A stretch of DNA of 64,000 nt from Diplonema papillatum (GCA_030068145.1 JAPJBO010000152.1:186001-250000), one strand, 5' to 3'; counted from the stretch's first letter, positions 41,574-53,310 are shown. Numbers and translations are program-made. The notes: generated by a model not told the origin, from the sequence alone.

Positions 41574-41892
41574 GAAGAGAGAGTTGTTTTCGTTGAACGC
41601 AGTGCCTGATCGTTTTTTTACGTAAAGCTTGATTCAGGACGCAAGTGAAAACGCCACGGTTTGCGGCGACGAGCTTCTCATTTCCTCCAACACTTCATGT
41701 TTGGTTTAAAAAAAAAAAGACAGGCGCTTCGTTTTGTTTGTGCGTGCCGGTTGATCGTTTTCTCACTTGTATTTACCCTGTGTGTATTCAGGTAAGAAAT
41801 TCTGATCAACCACCAAAACACGCTGCCTACGTCTTTTTAGCCTGCACAATACATTGAAGGGCAACCCACAAGATTGTTAGTACTAAAAAGAA

Positions 41893-42185
41893 GAAATGTG
41901 AAAACGGGGTTTTGCCTGGAGGCTTTTCGTGTTATTTTGCAAATGCTTTGAGCCATCTTTGTGTCTGTGCTTTCAGTCGTCTTCTTAGCCATGGATAAGT
42001 GCGCAAATGGTGTCAGCCGAAGCTGGTAAAGCTTCGGCGCCGCCCACGTTTGTTTAGCATTGAGTTCTTTTTGTGCATGAACCACATGGATTCGCATGCA
42101 CTGTTAGCACCGGCTGCGGAACATCCAGTGACACCGCACAAGGTGGCAAAACGCTCTGTTTTCTTTTCGATTGCTTTTGATGTGG
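41893..42185. repeat. Dispersed element family, short copy
   Basis: Matches 40085-40310 joined to 40622-40690 without the 310-bp central part. It ends about 25 bp before the stop of the RING gene. Confidence 0.75.
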
Positions 42186-42209
42186 AAAAGATGAAAGGGA
42201 AGGAGAGGT

Positions 42210-42860
42210 TTAGACTCTATTGCGCAGCGCCGCCCGGTGCGAGGCCCAGAGCGGCGCGAGCTTCTGCGGGGCGGTGACGGTGATCTCGGCCTTGCAGACG
42301 GGACAGGCGCGGGACGCGTCCATCCATTGGTTGATGCACGCGGCGTGGAACGGGTGCGCGCACGGCAGCTCGGTCAGCGGGGTGTCGGCGGCCAACTGCT
42401 CGAGGCAGATGCTGCACGTGCGGATGCCGTGGTGGGCCTCGTCGGGCTTGATGCTCTTCAGCTGCTGCCGGACGGCGGCGTCGACGCTCGTGCGGACTTT
42501 TCCCATCGAATCCTGCAGATCGAGCAGTTCCTCGTAGTTCATCTCGGCCGTGTTCCTCGTGAAAAGAGCCGGCTGCGCCTGCCGCCGGGCCGAGGAGTCG
42601 GCGGTCGACCCGTGCCTGAGGCGGCACCGGCTGCCTTTGTCGCAGAACCCGTTCCAAAAGTACTGGCACGCGGGCACCGGCTTCTGCCCGGCCCGCGCCG
42701 CCTCTATCTCGAGGTCCTCCCGGCTGAACTCCTCCGCGAAGTAGCAGTCGATCGCCTCCGCCGTGCTCCCGTCGCACTTCTCCAGCAGCAGCACCGCGGC
42801 GTCCGCCGACAGCTCGCAGGTCGCCGCCACAACCTCAATATCCTGGGGCGAAGGAGGCAT
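42210..42860 (-). CDS. CCCH zinc finger / RING-H2 E3 ubiquitin ligase
   Basis: Intronless 216-residue frame from the ATG at 42860 (MPPSPQDIEVVAATCELSAD). Residues about 6-45 look like a UBA/CUE-type ubiquitin-binding helix bundle (SADAAVLLLEKCDGSTAEAI). A CCCH zinc finger follows: C65, C73, C79, H83 (C-x7-C-x5-C-x3-H), typical of RNA-binding fingers. A short helical linker leads to a RING-H2 domain: C149, C152, C167, H169, H172, C175, C186, C189, with P187 before the last cysteine. The combination suggests an E3 ligase that may be guided by RNA or by ubiquitin chains. The RING pattern is complete, so it should recruit an E2 enzyme. A copy of part of its N-terminal coding region lies about 500 bp upstream. 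Confidence 0.9.
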   Translation of the reverse strand: MPPSPQDIEVVAATCELSADAAVLLLEKCDGSTAEAIDCYFAEEFSREDLEIEAARAGQKPVPACQYFWNGFCDKGSRCRLRHGSTADSSARRQAQPALFTRNTAEMNYEELLDLQDSMGKVRTSVDAAVRQQLKSIKPDEAHHGIRTCSICLEQLAADTPLTELPCAHPFHAACINQWMDASRACPVCKAEITVTAPQKLAPLWASHRAALRNRV

Positions 42861-43255
42861 GATGTGTGTATGTTTGGGTTTGTGTAATTTCGTTTGTTTG
42901 GTGTTTTTTTCGAGTGTGTTTTTTCAGTGGATTTTTATATTCCGAGTGTTTACCAGGCTGTTCGGCCTTGTCGACGCTTGCACAAAAAGGACGGGGGAGT
43001 GGTGCTGTGGACGCTCCTTTTTGTGTTAGCCTGTAAGTGTAAGAGTGGAGCTGGACATGGATGTGCGGTTCTTTTTGATTCGGGTTGGATTTTTTTGCCG
43101 ACTCAGAACCTCTTATTTGGCTCGGGAACCCTGGACATAGTTTTACAACAACAAGACAAAGACATATGTTTAAGTTTAAGAAGAAACGCTTCCAGGCACC
43201 CGTGTGAACGCCTGTCTTTCAGTGTTGGGTGTCCTGCATTGCTGCCGCCAAGCCG

Positions 43256-43375
43256 ACGTGCGGCGCCTGCTGCCTTTGTCGCAAAACCTGTTCCAAGGTA
43301 CCGACCCACGCCGCCTCTATCTCGAGGTCTTCCCGGCTGAACTCCTCCGCGAAGTAGCAGTCGATCGCCTCCGCC
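43256..43375 (-). pseudogene. RING-gene 5'-region echo
   Basis: Copy of about 42622-42763 (codons 33-80: the SREDLEIEAA region to the CCCH finger), in the same orientation and upstream of the gene. Landmarks: GCCGCCTCTATCTCGAGGTC, CTGAACTCCTCCGCGAAGTA, GCAGTCGATCGCCTCCGCCG. The CCCH linker part is shortened. It is flanked by unrelated repeats. Confidence 0.88.
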
Positions 43376-43830
43376 GAAGTTGTTTATCCCACGGGAAATC
43401 ACTTATTCCCCCCTCCTGGGGCGCACGTTACACACGCGCCCAAACCTGCATACGCATTTGGCTGTGCATACGGCGACAGTCGTCAGTCGGCGAAAGGCTT
43501 TAACGGAGACTCCGATGTACACGACAGCAACGGCTACCCGCCACAGCCTTACACCCTCCGACAAAAGTGCAGCGAAAGTGCAGCGAAAGTGCAGCGAAAG
43601 TGCAGCGAAAGTGCAGCCACGGTAAATCACTTTTCCCCCCTCTTGGGGCCCACGTTACACACGCGCAACCTGCATACGCATACGGCTGTGCATACGGCGA
43701 CGCCGTCATCAGTCGGCGAAAAGGCATTAACGGAGACTCCGATGTACACGACAGCAACGGCTACACCCCCCGACAAAAGTGCGAAAGTGCAGCGAAAGTG
43801 CGGCAAAAATACGCCTTTTCGGTCCTTTCG
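43376..43830. repeat. Tandem duplication of about 230 bp with 11-bp microsatellite
   Basis: 43396-43620 and 43625-43815 share CACTTTTCCCCCCT / CACTTATTCCCCCCT, ACGTTACACACGCGC, CGGAGACTCCGATGTACACG and ACAGCAACGGCTAC. Each copy ends in AGTGCAGCGAA repeats (about five in the first, fewer in the second). Confidence 0.88.
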
Positions 43831-44118
43831 AGCTATCCTTCCCGAAACCTTTGCGTTGACGCATCCACCCACGACTGCCGGCACGGCTTGAGGCTGGTCA
43901 TTCGATTCGTTCGTTCGATATGCGGCGGGTTTTTATTCCTCGTATTTTCTCACGAACGGGGGAGTCGGTTCTCCCGACTCCAAATCATGGCAGCACAACC
44001 TCAAGCGGCCGTCTAGTCAACTATTCCCTGCAGGCATTGGCATACTTTCGTAAGCAGAGTAGTACAAGGGAAGAGTCAAAGGAAGAACTAGTGGGCGATG
44101 TATTCACTTTTTTTGTTT
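43831..44118. other. No gene recognised
   Basis: Short stretch with TTCTCACGAACGGG shared with 41325-41345. Nothing else. Confidence 0.4.
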
Positions 44119-44126
44119 TTCCTTGC

Positions 44127-44465
44127 CAGGGATTATTCTAATCCCCGAAATTCGGGAAATTCATGGTTAAAAAGTCTGTTGCATGGCCGGAAAGATTTTA
44201 TTTTTTCCCCACGTTGAGCGAGCTTTTTTGAATGGCCTGTAAGCCTGGTATGCGACATTCGTGGGCGTGCTGCTGCTTCGCCACTTTTGTTGTAGACCCC
44301 ACTTGTGGGTCCTGCAGCCTCCGTGTCTCTGGCCTTGCAAGCACAAAAAAAAGTTTTCACCAGAAACTCCTGTGGTTAAAAACTCTTTTTTAACCGGCCT
44401 GTTTTGAGAGTTGTTTTTTTTTCGCAAGAAGAAATAATTTTTTTAACCATGCAGGATGATCCCTG
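44127..44465. mobile_element. hAT-like MITE, copy 2, with 8-bp target duplication
   Basis: 339 bp, relative of 32063-32408. Ends CAGGGATTATTCT and, inverted, CAGGGATCATCCT. The target duplication TTCCTTGC is at 44119-44126 and 44466-44473. Body similarity to copy 1 is high. Confidence 0.93.
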
Positions 44466-44473
44466 TTCCTTGC

Positions 44474-47114
44474 GGTGGGTCCTCCCCCTCACGCAGGTGT
44501 CCTAAGGCAAGCTCATCGGGAACAGAAATCTCGCGTAGAGCATAAGGGTAAAAGCTCGCCCCCTCCGTTAAACTACACGGGGCGAGTCCTGCCCAAGAAG
44601 CTGGAGACAAGGGGCCAGGCTGACCATTGTTTGGCGAACAGTGATCAGAGGACGGAACCCTGCGTTTTCAGAGCCTCTCAGGGAGCTTGCGGACACTGTT
44701 TTCTTACTATTTGAGGGGTTAAAGATGGTAATTTTTGCTCATCCACGTCCAAAGATGGGTTCTAGACATGTTTTCCCCTTGATGGGTGCACAAAAGGCTG
44801 ACCAACATGGACGAATAATGAAAATTCGGGTTCCGGACAAAAGAAAGGGCCTGAGTGGGCACCCCTACAAGGGCTCAGGATAAAAAGTGGGTACCACTTT
44901 TCTGGCGTGTGTTGGGTGCAGCACCACCAGCTTTGGTCGGGTGCGTTACGCCGCATCAGCCAGCTTTTTGGGCTCGTGTTAACCCATCCCAGGGCTCAAC
45001 GTCCCGCTCGCGTTCTCGGTGTTCTGGAGAGCTGCCCCGGCCTCCGGCGGGCAGGCGGCGCGGGTCGAAGGTTTCGTTTTCGCCCCCTCTCTCCTCCGCC
45101 CTGAATACTCCATTTATTCGGCAAAAAACTTCCGCCGATTTTGGCTCGGTGTCGGTTTTAGGTGACGGGGCGGTTTGTTCATCAGGTTCTCTACCGCTCT
45201 GCAGGTTGCTTGAAATTCTTCTTCTTTCTGCTTTGGTTGATTGGCCACCGTCCATCCCGTTTCGATTGTCCTCCCGAAAAACAAAGGAACTGTCCCCACT
45301 TTCTTCCGTCGGTTTCTTCCTTTTTTGGAAGCGTCTTTTTTTTTTTGTGGGTTGAGGAGGCCAGATCTTTTTATTTGCGCTCGCTTTGCTCAAGCTAATT
45401 GTGTGGGTGCTTGCAGCAGCTTCTCTACGGAAGGCGGGAACTGTTCGAAATCGGTAAAAAAGGTGTGCCCGAGGCACACCCGAAATGCATTCATGGTGTG
45501 AGGGTCCACAGTAGAAACTTAACTTCCCAAGGAATGCCACCCCTACATTGGGTAAAATGGCGATTTCTGGCGATTTTTGCATTTAGTACTTCCCGTGAAC
45601 TTCCTAAGTACTTCCCAAGTACTTTGAGTACACGCCTTGTACCCCCGAGTAAGGCCACCGGAACACACCAAATCACACCCGCTTTTTCAACACCAGCTTA
45701 ACTTCAACTATGAGCGGTAGTCACGCCCTCAGGGCAAAGCCCGTTTTAACTTTGTGATTGGGACATGCTAAGGTTGGAAGGTATGCGTGCATCATGCGAC
45801 TCGTGTTCGCATCTCGCAACACAGAGACACACAGCCCCTTGCCTCGGTAGTTTTCGACAGGGGCAGCAGGACACCTCGGCTGGATGCGGGCAACTGCACC
45901 TTCGTACCACCGACCCTCTGGGTGCTTCCAGGTTACGCGCCATCAGGGGTTTGAAACATGATGATCAATATCTGAAACCCGCACCCACGCGGCATTGACT
46001 GCGGCTGGCCTATGAAAGGGCTGCCTTTGATGTTCCTTTGATCAAACCCACACCAACCCGAAACGGTTGTCCCCGCCTGCAAGCGGAAGTCGCGCCCTCC
46101 GGGCAAAGCCCTCGCAAGAACGATCTCCAAGAGGTGGTGTCACCCAGCTGCACCGTGTGCGCCACCCCTGCTGATGATATGTCCGCCAAATACCCTATTG
46201 GTTGTGGGAGTCAAAAGTACACGTGGGCCACGATGGAGTGAGTCTTCTTCTCACCTAACAGCCCCGGGCCAGCTTTCCAGCCGGGGAACCAAGCACGGGA
46301 ATCTACAACTAATATTCGAACTCAGGCCGCCGGGACCTCTGGACCGCACGGTGGATGTATTGCGCCGCTTTTCGGCTTGTTTGTAGCAAAAAAGCTTTCT
46401 TGCTGCTGGGCTTGCTTACGGCAAGTCTTCACGCTGCCGCGGCCTGTCGGCTTTCGCGAACGTCGCGGAAAGGGGCGATGCCGCCGTGACACGTTACTGA
46501 GCCAATTCGCCCCCCATGCCTGATCGAACGTTGACGAGCGCTGCCGTTTGGAATAGAAATGCAAACAATCTGTGGCGATAATCTGCCTCAGTGTACAGTC
46601 TAGCTCGTCATTAGTGCGGCTTTAATTCGAGTGCATTTTAACGTTTTTTTTTAATTTTGTGTGTCGGGCCCATTTCTTCATAGCTTTTCTGCATTTTGGA
46701 CTTAATTATGTCTTCCCGGGTGCTGATCATCACTCCGACTCTGACGGAACCACTTCCTGGTGGTGTTCCTGGTGGTGTAGTACAGCACTTCGCGACCTAT
46801 GCCAGTGACTACACGGACTCGACCCTAACCCCACAAGGGAGCAGCTGCCGTCTTCCCATCAATCTCTTCAGTGACTAGCTAGAGCCATTTTGTTGGAGTT
46901 AATTATGTCGGCTCTAAATAGGTCGTTTTTAATTTTGTCGCACGACCAAATCCGACATAATTAAAAACGACATAATTACCGCCCGCACTGTAATCGAGCT
47001 CAGGCCGTTTTCGGGGGGGGGATAGGTGAATTGGCTCATGTACTGTGGTGGAATCCGTTGAAACAGTTGGGGGTTTGGCTTGGATACGGTTCGAGGTGCT
47101 CCCTGAGTACCTCC
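44474..47114. other. No gene recognised
   Basis: Only short frames. 46890-46975 contains an inverted pair (GTTAATTATGTCGG, GTCGTTTTTAATT and their reverse). No family features were seen. Confidence 0.45.
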
Positions 47115-47470
47115 TTCACGGTGAAATCCAGCAACTTTTGCTCGAGTGAAACCAGACTCTTCAAAAGCGGGTGTGCCACACCCGGAAATAGGGTGTGAAA
47201 TAGGGTGCGCACACCCTATTTCCGGGTGGTCACACCCGCACTTGAGGCCGGACTTTAGCTCGAGCAAAAGTTGCTGGAGTTCACCGTGCAATAGAGTGTG
47301 CACACCCTATTTCCGGGTGTGGTTACACCCGCACTTGAGGCCGGACTTTAGCTCGAGCAAAAGTTGCTGGAGCTCACCGTGCAATAGAGTGTGCACACCC
47401 TATTTCCGGGTGTGGCCACACCCGCACTTGAGGCCGGACTTTAGCTCGAGCAAAAGTCGCCGGGTGTTCA
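47115..47470. repeat. 93-bp tandem repeats headed by a long hairpin
   Basis: Three units with CACACCCTATTTCCGGGTG (about 47210, 47301, 47394), CCGCACTTGAGGCCGGACTT and TAGCTCGAGCAAAAGTTGCT. The segment 47115-47195 is the reverse complement of part of the first unit, giving a stem of about 30 bp around 47198 plus an outer stem (CACGGTGAA...CAGCAACTTTTGCTCGAG). Confidence 0.88.
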
Positions 47471-49151
47471 CCGTGTTCCTTCATGCAACAGCATTTGATT
47501 TGCTGAAACACTCCAGGTACCGCCCGGCGGGGGAGCAGGCACGGGTCTATACTGTACAGACCCCCTTGGAGTCAGGCTTGGGAGTGAACGGTCGCTCAAA
47601 ACCCGGGGGCTTTCGTTCAGGCAAGCCGAAATCAGCAACCGTTGCGAGCGCGCAAGCATTTGTTGAACGATTACGCCCGCCACTAAACCCAGATTCACCA
47701 GTGTTTCGTGTGGGCTACAACACATTTACCTCCTTTGATCTTTTGCAGCTGGCAGTCTCCTCAAGTATTTCCTACAAAGCAGGTGCTTATAGAAAAGGCC
47801 GGTCGCGCAACCTCGAAGACCCCCACCTCTTGGGGTGACCTGTCCGGTGAACAACCGCTATATACTCCGGGGTTAGAAGTTCCTCTCGTACTCCTCCGTA
47901 TTGCTGTTCGGAATGCGCTGGCCCGATAGTTGGTCTGAACCCAGCTCGCACCCCCTGTCAAAATGTTTCGCCAGCATCTTAACTGCACGCCGCGGCGGAT
48001 CCTGGAGGAGAAAAAAAAAGAAAAAAGATAAGAGAGAGATAGTGAAGCGCAAGGCCAGAAAGGAAGGGGGGGAGAAGGTAAGTGCAAGCAACCCGACGGT
48101 AAAAACGCTTCGTGGGGTGGGCATGGGGCAGCGACGCCTCGACACGTGCCTGTACGAGTCGGATCGCGATGGTTGTATCGGATCACGTATCACACGTACC
48201 CCAGGCACCGCTGGAAGATTGTGATACGCGATGAGCATCGGATACGTAATAGGCACCACGCATCGAAACATCACTGGTGTGGGGGTAGGCGTGCGGTCTC
48301 CACAGCCGGTGGCACTAATAGTCGAACACAAGTTTCGCAGCCCCTCCCCAGCCCTGGCTGGCACGGAAGCCGACTTCGTTGAGAATCTGCCGATAGTCTC
48401 GCACGAAGACTTTAGCAGATTCGACGAACCCGACGCCTTTGTGTCCGCCAGGAGTTTGCCAGGAGGGAAAATGGGAACCCGCCGTCCGACTAAGCTTTCG
48501 TGGGTGAACAAAACAATTGTTCGTCCTCGGGAAGGTAGCCGTTGAAGCGGATGCCGCTGCCGCTGACGAGCTTCCTCGGGCGTGCGGGGTTGCCGAAGGG
48601 GAATGCGCGAGCATTCCGCAACCCAGACGCGAGTGTGATGACCTTTTTTCGGAGGGGCTAACGCACTCAAAGTTCGACTAATACGCAACCCGGACGCAGA
48701 GATCTGAAGTGGTGACACATGGACGCTCCTGTTGACCACGTCCACAGGCGGACCCTGACGGTCAGTCTGGGTTTAGTGGCGGGCGTAAGCGTTCAACGAA
48801 AAATACCCACTTTGTAGATGTAATTTAGTTAGTTCCTCCAACCTTCGTCAAATAAGCACAGCAGCCCCTCGAGTATTTTCTCCGCTGTCACTTCTTCTCT
48901 TTGAAAATTCTTCAGCTTCATAGTCAGAAAGTAGCCCTCTAGGCTAGGTGACGGCCGATGCACCCCCGGGCTGGGAGTGGGGGCCTCTATTCGCTCTCCT
49001 GTTTGCGTGATGCTTTGTGCAGCAGCTGGCTACTGCTTCGTTTTCAGTCACACCTTCGCCGCAACGTCCTAGTCTGCGAGCTGTGTAGAAGTGGTGATGA
49101 TGCTTGAGGCGATCTCCGCCGGTAGACGCCTTTTAACGCACTCACTGCATC
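47471..49151. other. No confident gene; A-tailed repeats
   Basis: 47660-47800 and 48765-48800 are A-tailed repeat copies. A 290-codon minus frame (48745-47873) and a 104-codon plus frame (48231-48545) overlap; neither shows a recognisable domain, so I leave both uncalled. Confidence 0.4.
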
Positions 49152-49174
49152 GTGTGTGTGTGTGTGTGTGTGTG
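49152..49174. repeat. (GT)n tract at the LINE 3' side
   Basis: About 11 GT repeats directly adjoining the LINE's 3' end (CA on the element's strand). Confidence 0.95.
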
Positions 49175-52063
49175 AAATCTCAGTAATGGGTAACCCCTGA
49201 GCGGAGTCTAGCCCAGTTGCGCAATGCACCTACGTTACTGCTGATGCACCAGCCGGCCGCTGGCGGTGGTTGCGACGTACACGGAAATGCAGCCTCGACT
49301 GGCATTGGTTTCCTTCTTCGTGATTTGCATGTTGCTGTCTACAGCAGGTGTCCGGGGGTATTCGCCTTCTCGTACATGTGGTGCAGCGCGGGGCGTCATG
49401 CTTAGTACATCTTAAGGCCGCATTGACATTCCGTCTCGTTGGCGGGTGAGATCGTTGACTGGGAGGGTCTTCTCGTCCTCTCCCCTTCCACTCTGCTGTT
49501 TCCTTCCAGGTCGCCTCGTAGTATCGCTCGGGTTGGATACTGGCTGCCCACCTTTCGTGGGCCTTGACAAACGGATTCGGGGTTGTTCCTTCCGTGTCGG
49601 ATGCGCCCCGGCTCATCGATCGTAGCACTGCCTCCGTCTGCGGTGAGAGCACGGCTCGGCACGATACGCCCTGCATTACCCCACCGCCCAAGGCCGTAGC
49701 GCTCGTCACGTTCGCAACGCGTCCAGGGTGCCAGGCTGTGCCGTAAATCCGCGCGGCCGTGTTTGCTAGCCTGTGCAGGGTTCGGGCCTTTGCCAGCGCA
49801 CTCCGTCTGTACGCTTCGTACTGCGCCATGACGGTGCTCACCTCTCCAGATGTCTGCTCTTGCACCTGGTCCATCGCCGCGTTGCTCAGCGCGTCGGCGT
49901 CGGTGTTGCGGTCACGCGCGACATGCTCCAGGTTGAAATTGAACCGTGGCGCGAGGGCTCCCATGGACGCCGTCGCCTGCAGGAGGTACGGCCGCAGGAT
50001 CGGCTTGCACTGCGCTGTCTTCTTCATCGTGCTGATCACTACCTTCGAATCACCTCGGACCGTTACGGGTCCTTGCACGCTCGGGGGCTGCTCCCCGAGC
50101 AAGTGCAAGCCCCCGACCAGAGCGCTAAACTCTGCCACGTTGTTGGTCGTTCGGCCTAGGGGGACGATGACCTCCGCGATCTTCTTCCCATCTTCGTATA
50201 CAACCGCGCCAGCACCTGCCACAGCCAACGCGGTGCCGTTTTGCCTCGACCCGCCATCGAAGTACAGACACAAGCCCGACTGCGCTTCGCTTGGTGGGAG
50301 GATCTCCCGGGCTGTCGTTGTTTTGGTCTTCCGCATTGTGGGTGGCTGGATTCGCCGATCCGACACGTCCGGCAGCCGTTCTCCCGTCGTGAGCTCAAAG
50401 TCGACGGCTAGCTCTAAGAACGTCACCGTGTGTTCGGATCCGATATGTGCCCAGCACAACTTGCCGATCCACCAGTGTAGCGCCTTCCAGAGCGCCTCAG
50501 TCTGCTTCCATTGCTGCGAAACCGTCCCCACTTCGATTGTCGGCATGGATATCCTTCTCGGGCACGGTGTCGTCCATCCCCATGGATATTGGGCTAAGCG
50601 GTGGTGGCGTGACGTCTCTTGTGCTCTGTCGTCGCGTATTTGACGAGCACGCAGTACTGCAAGGAAGAAACGCTGCAGGTTTCCGACGAAAGCACACGCT
50701 CGTACATGATCCAGGGGGATCGGCTGCGCAGCCGCATCGACCCCATGCCTGTAGAGAGGCGCTATTCCGCACATGCTAAGGCAGGTTGGCCACGTTGTCC
50801 TGTCTGTGGTGACCATGCCGTGCTCTTCCCGCACATCCTTCCATGCCTCACACATCCACCATAGGTGCGCCACCGTTTCCCCCTCTTCGTCGTTACAATA
50901 CGGGCAGGGCCTTCTCTGCCCTGTGCGGCCTGTCGTGGATACTGCCCCTGCGATAATGGACCTCAACATTCCTTGCTGGTATCCAGTGATGCCACTATCC
51001 GGCGTTTGCAGAAGGTGTCGGGTGACGCTTCCATCCACTCCATGCGCACACCCCCGCATGTCCTCCCTCCTTCTGCACACGATGGCAAGTTGCTGGCCAC
51101 GCAGAGCATGGCGCAAGTCGTGCAGCATGACTTTGGTCTCCACCTCAGTCGCGCTCGTCACGTGGAAGCTCGTCTGCTGCGCGCTCTCGCTGACGTACAA
51201 GAGGGTTATCGGGCTGTCCCACGTCCAACCCGCTTGGTTAAGGGCTTCCTGAATCAGGCTGTGCGGCGAACCTTTTGGCAATTCGTCACGGCGCGTCCAC
51301 GCCCTTTGCGCGCTCGTTCTGATGTGTTGCCACTTCTGCATCTGCCTGACCCATGCCTTTACACGTAGATACGCTGGTGCAGTGTACGGGTCAAGCCGAT
51401 GTCCGTGGTGGAGCACCTGCATGACCACTTCCACCGCACGTCGGTTGGTGCCGGTCCACAGTGCCGACATGATCAATTGGCGTAGGGTGTATGCTGTTTT
51501 GCGGTCCAACGGCATCACTGAAATTCCGTAGTAAAGCTTTGCACCAGCCGTCATGGATGCCAGCTTCTCTCGTGCCGCTGCGGGTACCGGGAGTCTCTTT
51601 ACGCGTTGCAGATTTTGTACGGCGCTTCTCCTGCGCTCCTGGATCCTGCTCGACAGTTTGTGCCCCTGCCCCTTCGCGTGTAGCATCACGCCAAGGCAAT
51701 CGAAGCTGTCCGCCCTTTTGTAAAACTGCGCGGGTTCCTGCGACTCGAATACGTCTGCGTGTTCCTGCCAGTCCATGACTTCGATCAGCCAACCATCTGA
51801 CGTCCCGAATGAGTGACACTTCTTAGGGCACAGCGACAACCCTGTCAGGACAGTGAATCGGATTGTCTTACTTGCAATCGTCTGAAGAAGGCGGGCTTCT
51901 TTGGCGGTGGCTGTGATGTCGTCCACGTATGACCGGGGTTCCCCTTCTCGCTTCACATGCCTCATCCATACGCTGATGAGTAGCCCGATAAGGATTACAC
52001 TTATCGCGCATCCTTGCATGATGCCATTCGTAGGGGTGAAGCCCTCTCCCACTGTGCCATTGA
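49175..52063 (-). mobile_element. 5'-truncated LINE (non-LTR retrotransposon) with RT and RNase H
   Basis: About 2.9 kb between two (GT)n tracts. The 5' end starts inside the RT fingers/palm region, so the endonuclease and first half of the RT are absent. The 3' UTR is only about 55 bp and shares 45 bp with the tiny insertion at 21540-21592. Position exactly inside a CA microsatellite suggests a microsatellite-targeting LINE. Confidence 0.85.
49230..52063 (-). CDS. LINE ORF2 remainder: RT C-terminal part, zinc knuckle, RNase H
   Basis: An open frame of more than 940 codons without interruption across the element. RT: NGIMQGCAISVILIGLLISV then RSYVDDITATAK (YVDD catalytic box) and GLSLCPKKCHSFG. 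A thumb-like region follows (FDCLGVMLHAKGQGHKLSSR). A zinc knuckle CPYCNDEEGETVAHLWWMC lies mid-protein. Near the C-terminus is a type I RNase H: LCLYFDGGSRQNGTALAVAG, NNVAEFSALVGGLHLL, VRGDSKVVISTM, RNTDADALSNAAMD. The tail is basic and cysteine-bearing. The frame being wholly open implies recent insertion. The frame runs on upstream through the CA tract by chance (THTHTH), which is not part of the protein. Confidence 0.88.
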
Positions 52064-52083
52064 TGTGTGTGTGTGTGTGTGTG
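52064..52083. repeat. (GT)n tract at the LINE 5' side
   Basis: Ten GT repeats directly abutting the truncated 5' end of the LINE. Confidence 0.95.
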
Positions 52084-52833
52084 GTGGACGACGGGTTCAA
52101 AACGTTGATGCCATGGCGCCATTTTTTTCTTTTTGTGCGGGACAAGTCTCCGGGCAGCAGTTGTCGGTGCCAAGTGGACGTTTGTTTCTTACCTCGGTAC
52201 GCTCGAAATGAAAACTGCAGAAAAGAAACGGAACGTGGGTGGGGAGTCGTCGTAATTGGGCTTCATTATCGGGGTGGGTACGATGATCTGCGTTTGGAAT
52301 TGTACATACTGCCTCTTTTATTCGATGTGCACCCAGCTGATAGCAGGGGATTGCAAGAACGTTTAAGCCACGGACACAGAAGGCGGACCATCATCAGCGC
52401 GGAACCTGAGTGTCTGCAGACAGGACAGCGCTGCGAGTCTGGTTTGTCAGGCTGCTGACAGCAAGAACGTGCTTGGAATGGGTATGTGCTCAACACCGCA
52501 CTGGTCCGTGTTTCGGTCCTTTAAGCCACGGCGCGGAACCTGAGTGTCTGCAGACAGCACAGCGGTGTGAGTCTGGCTTGTCAGGCGGCTGATAGCAGAG
52601 GGGGAGGTTAACAACGTTACACAAATTGTAGCTATAGTACTCGCCAGAGCAGGAATCATCGATCGGGTGCATTATTTGGAAGAGCCGTACCAAACAATCG
52701 TGCACCACAAAAAAGTCGAAACTCGAAAGCTGGCCATTTCTTTCGACCCACAACGGGGTCACACGCAGTTGGGAGTTCTTGCACTGCGCGTACTTCTAGA
52801 CGGGTTCTTGTTTTGAAGAAGTCGACGTTTTTA
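52084..52833. other. Dispersed repeats, no gene
   Basis: Two copies of the CTGCAGACAGGACAGCG repeat at 52362-52455 and 52522-52595. No gene seen. Confidence 0.5.
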
Positions 52834-52980
52834 AGCATCCGATTCACATGTGAAGCGGCATGGGGTCCTTTAAAAAGGTTAGGATCCGAGTCTGGGACAA
52901 GGGGGGTCGGATTGGCAACGTTACTGCGTTCACCATCGGGTGGGCGTTTTCTTGCTTTTCTGATATCGGACAGGTACTTA
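52834..52980. repeat. Segmental repeat X, copy 1
   Basis: Repeats at 53832-53978 almost unchanged. On plus it reads MGSFKKVRIRVWDKGGRIGN and so on up to GATATCGGACAG/GTAC, which resembles an exon end with a donor site. Origin unknown. Confidence 0.75.
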
Positions 52981-53024
52981 TGGCACCGCAGGAGCACACA
53001 CGAATACACTCATGCATACATAAG

Positions 53025-53250
53025 CACACATGGAAATTTTCAAGGCAGGATCAGCTCCAGCACTGACGCAGAACTGTGTGCGTTGATGGTGCTCGCCACG
53101 GCCCTAGCCCCAGGCCACCGTTACACCACGCAGTGACAGCCAGAGTGCTGAACCTCACAAAACAAACCAAAGGTCGAAATACACCAATCTGTACGTCCCA
53201 CGGGATCGTCGGAAACACAAAAGCAACCGCAGGAGTAATCAAAAATAAGT
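53025..53250 (+). pseudogene. LINE RNase H fragment
   Basis: One plus frame reads GRISSSTDAELCALMVLATA, like the second motif of RNase H (S-x-x-AEL-x-A). The next frame reads ARVLNLTKQTKGRNTPICTS, HGIVGNTKAT, like the last RNase H block (HVGIxGNxxAD). The frame change between them and short length show decay. Confidence 0.5.
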
Positions 53251-53310
53251 AAAAGGCGGAGTCCTTAGCGGTTCACTTTCGAGTTCCGACTATTAAAGGC
53301 TCGCCACGCG

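Noticed and set aside
42237-42887. Plus-strand 216-codon frame antisense to the RING gene
   Set aside because: No domain; the minus frame has complete CCCH and RING-H2 motifs.
47873-48745. 290-codon minus frame
   Set aside because: No domain, odd composition including a run of phenylalanines from an A-run, and it starts at a non-ATG codon.
50123-51819. Plus-strand and other minus-strand frames across the LINE
   Set aside because: They are shadows of the single long LINE frame.
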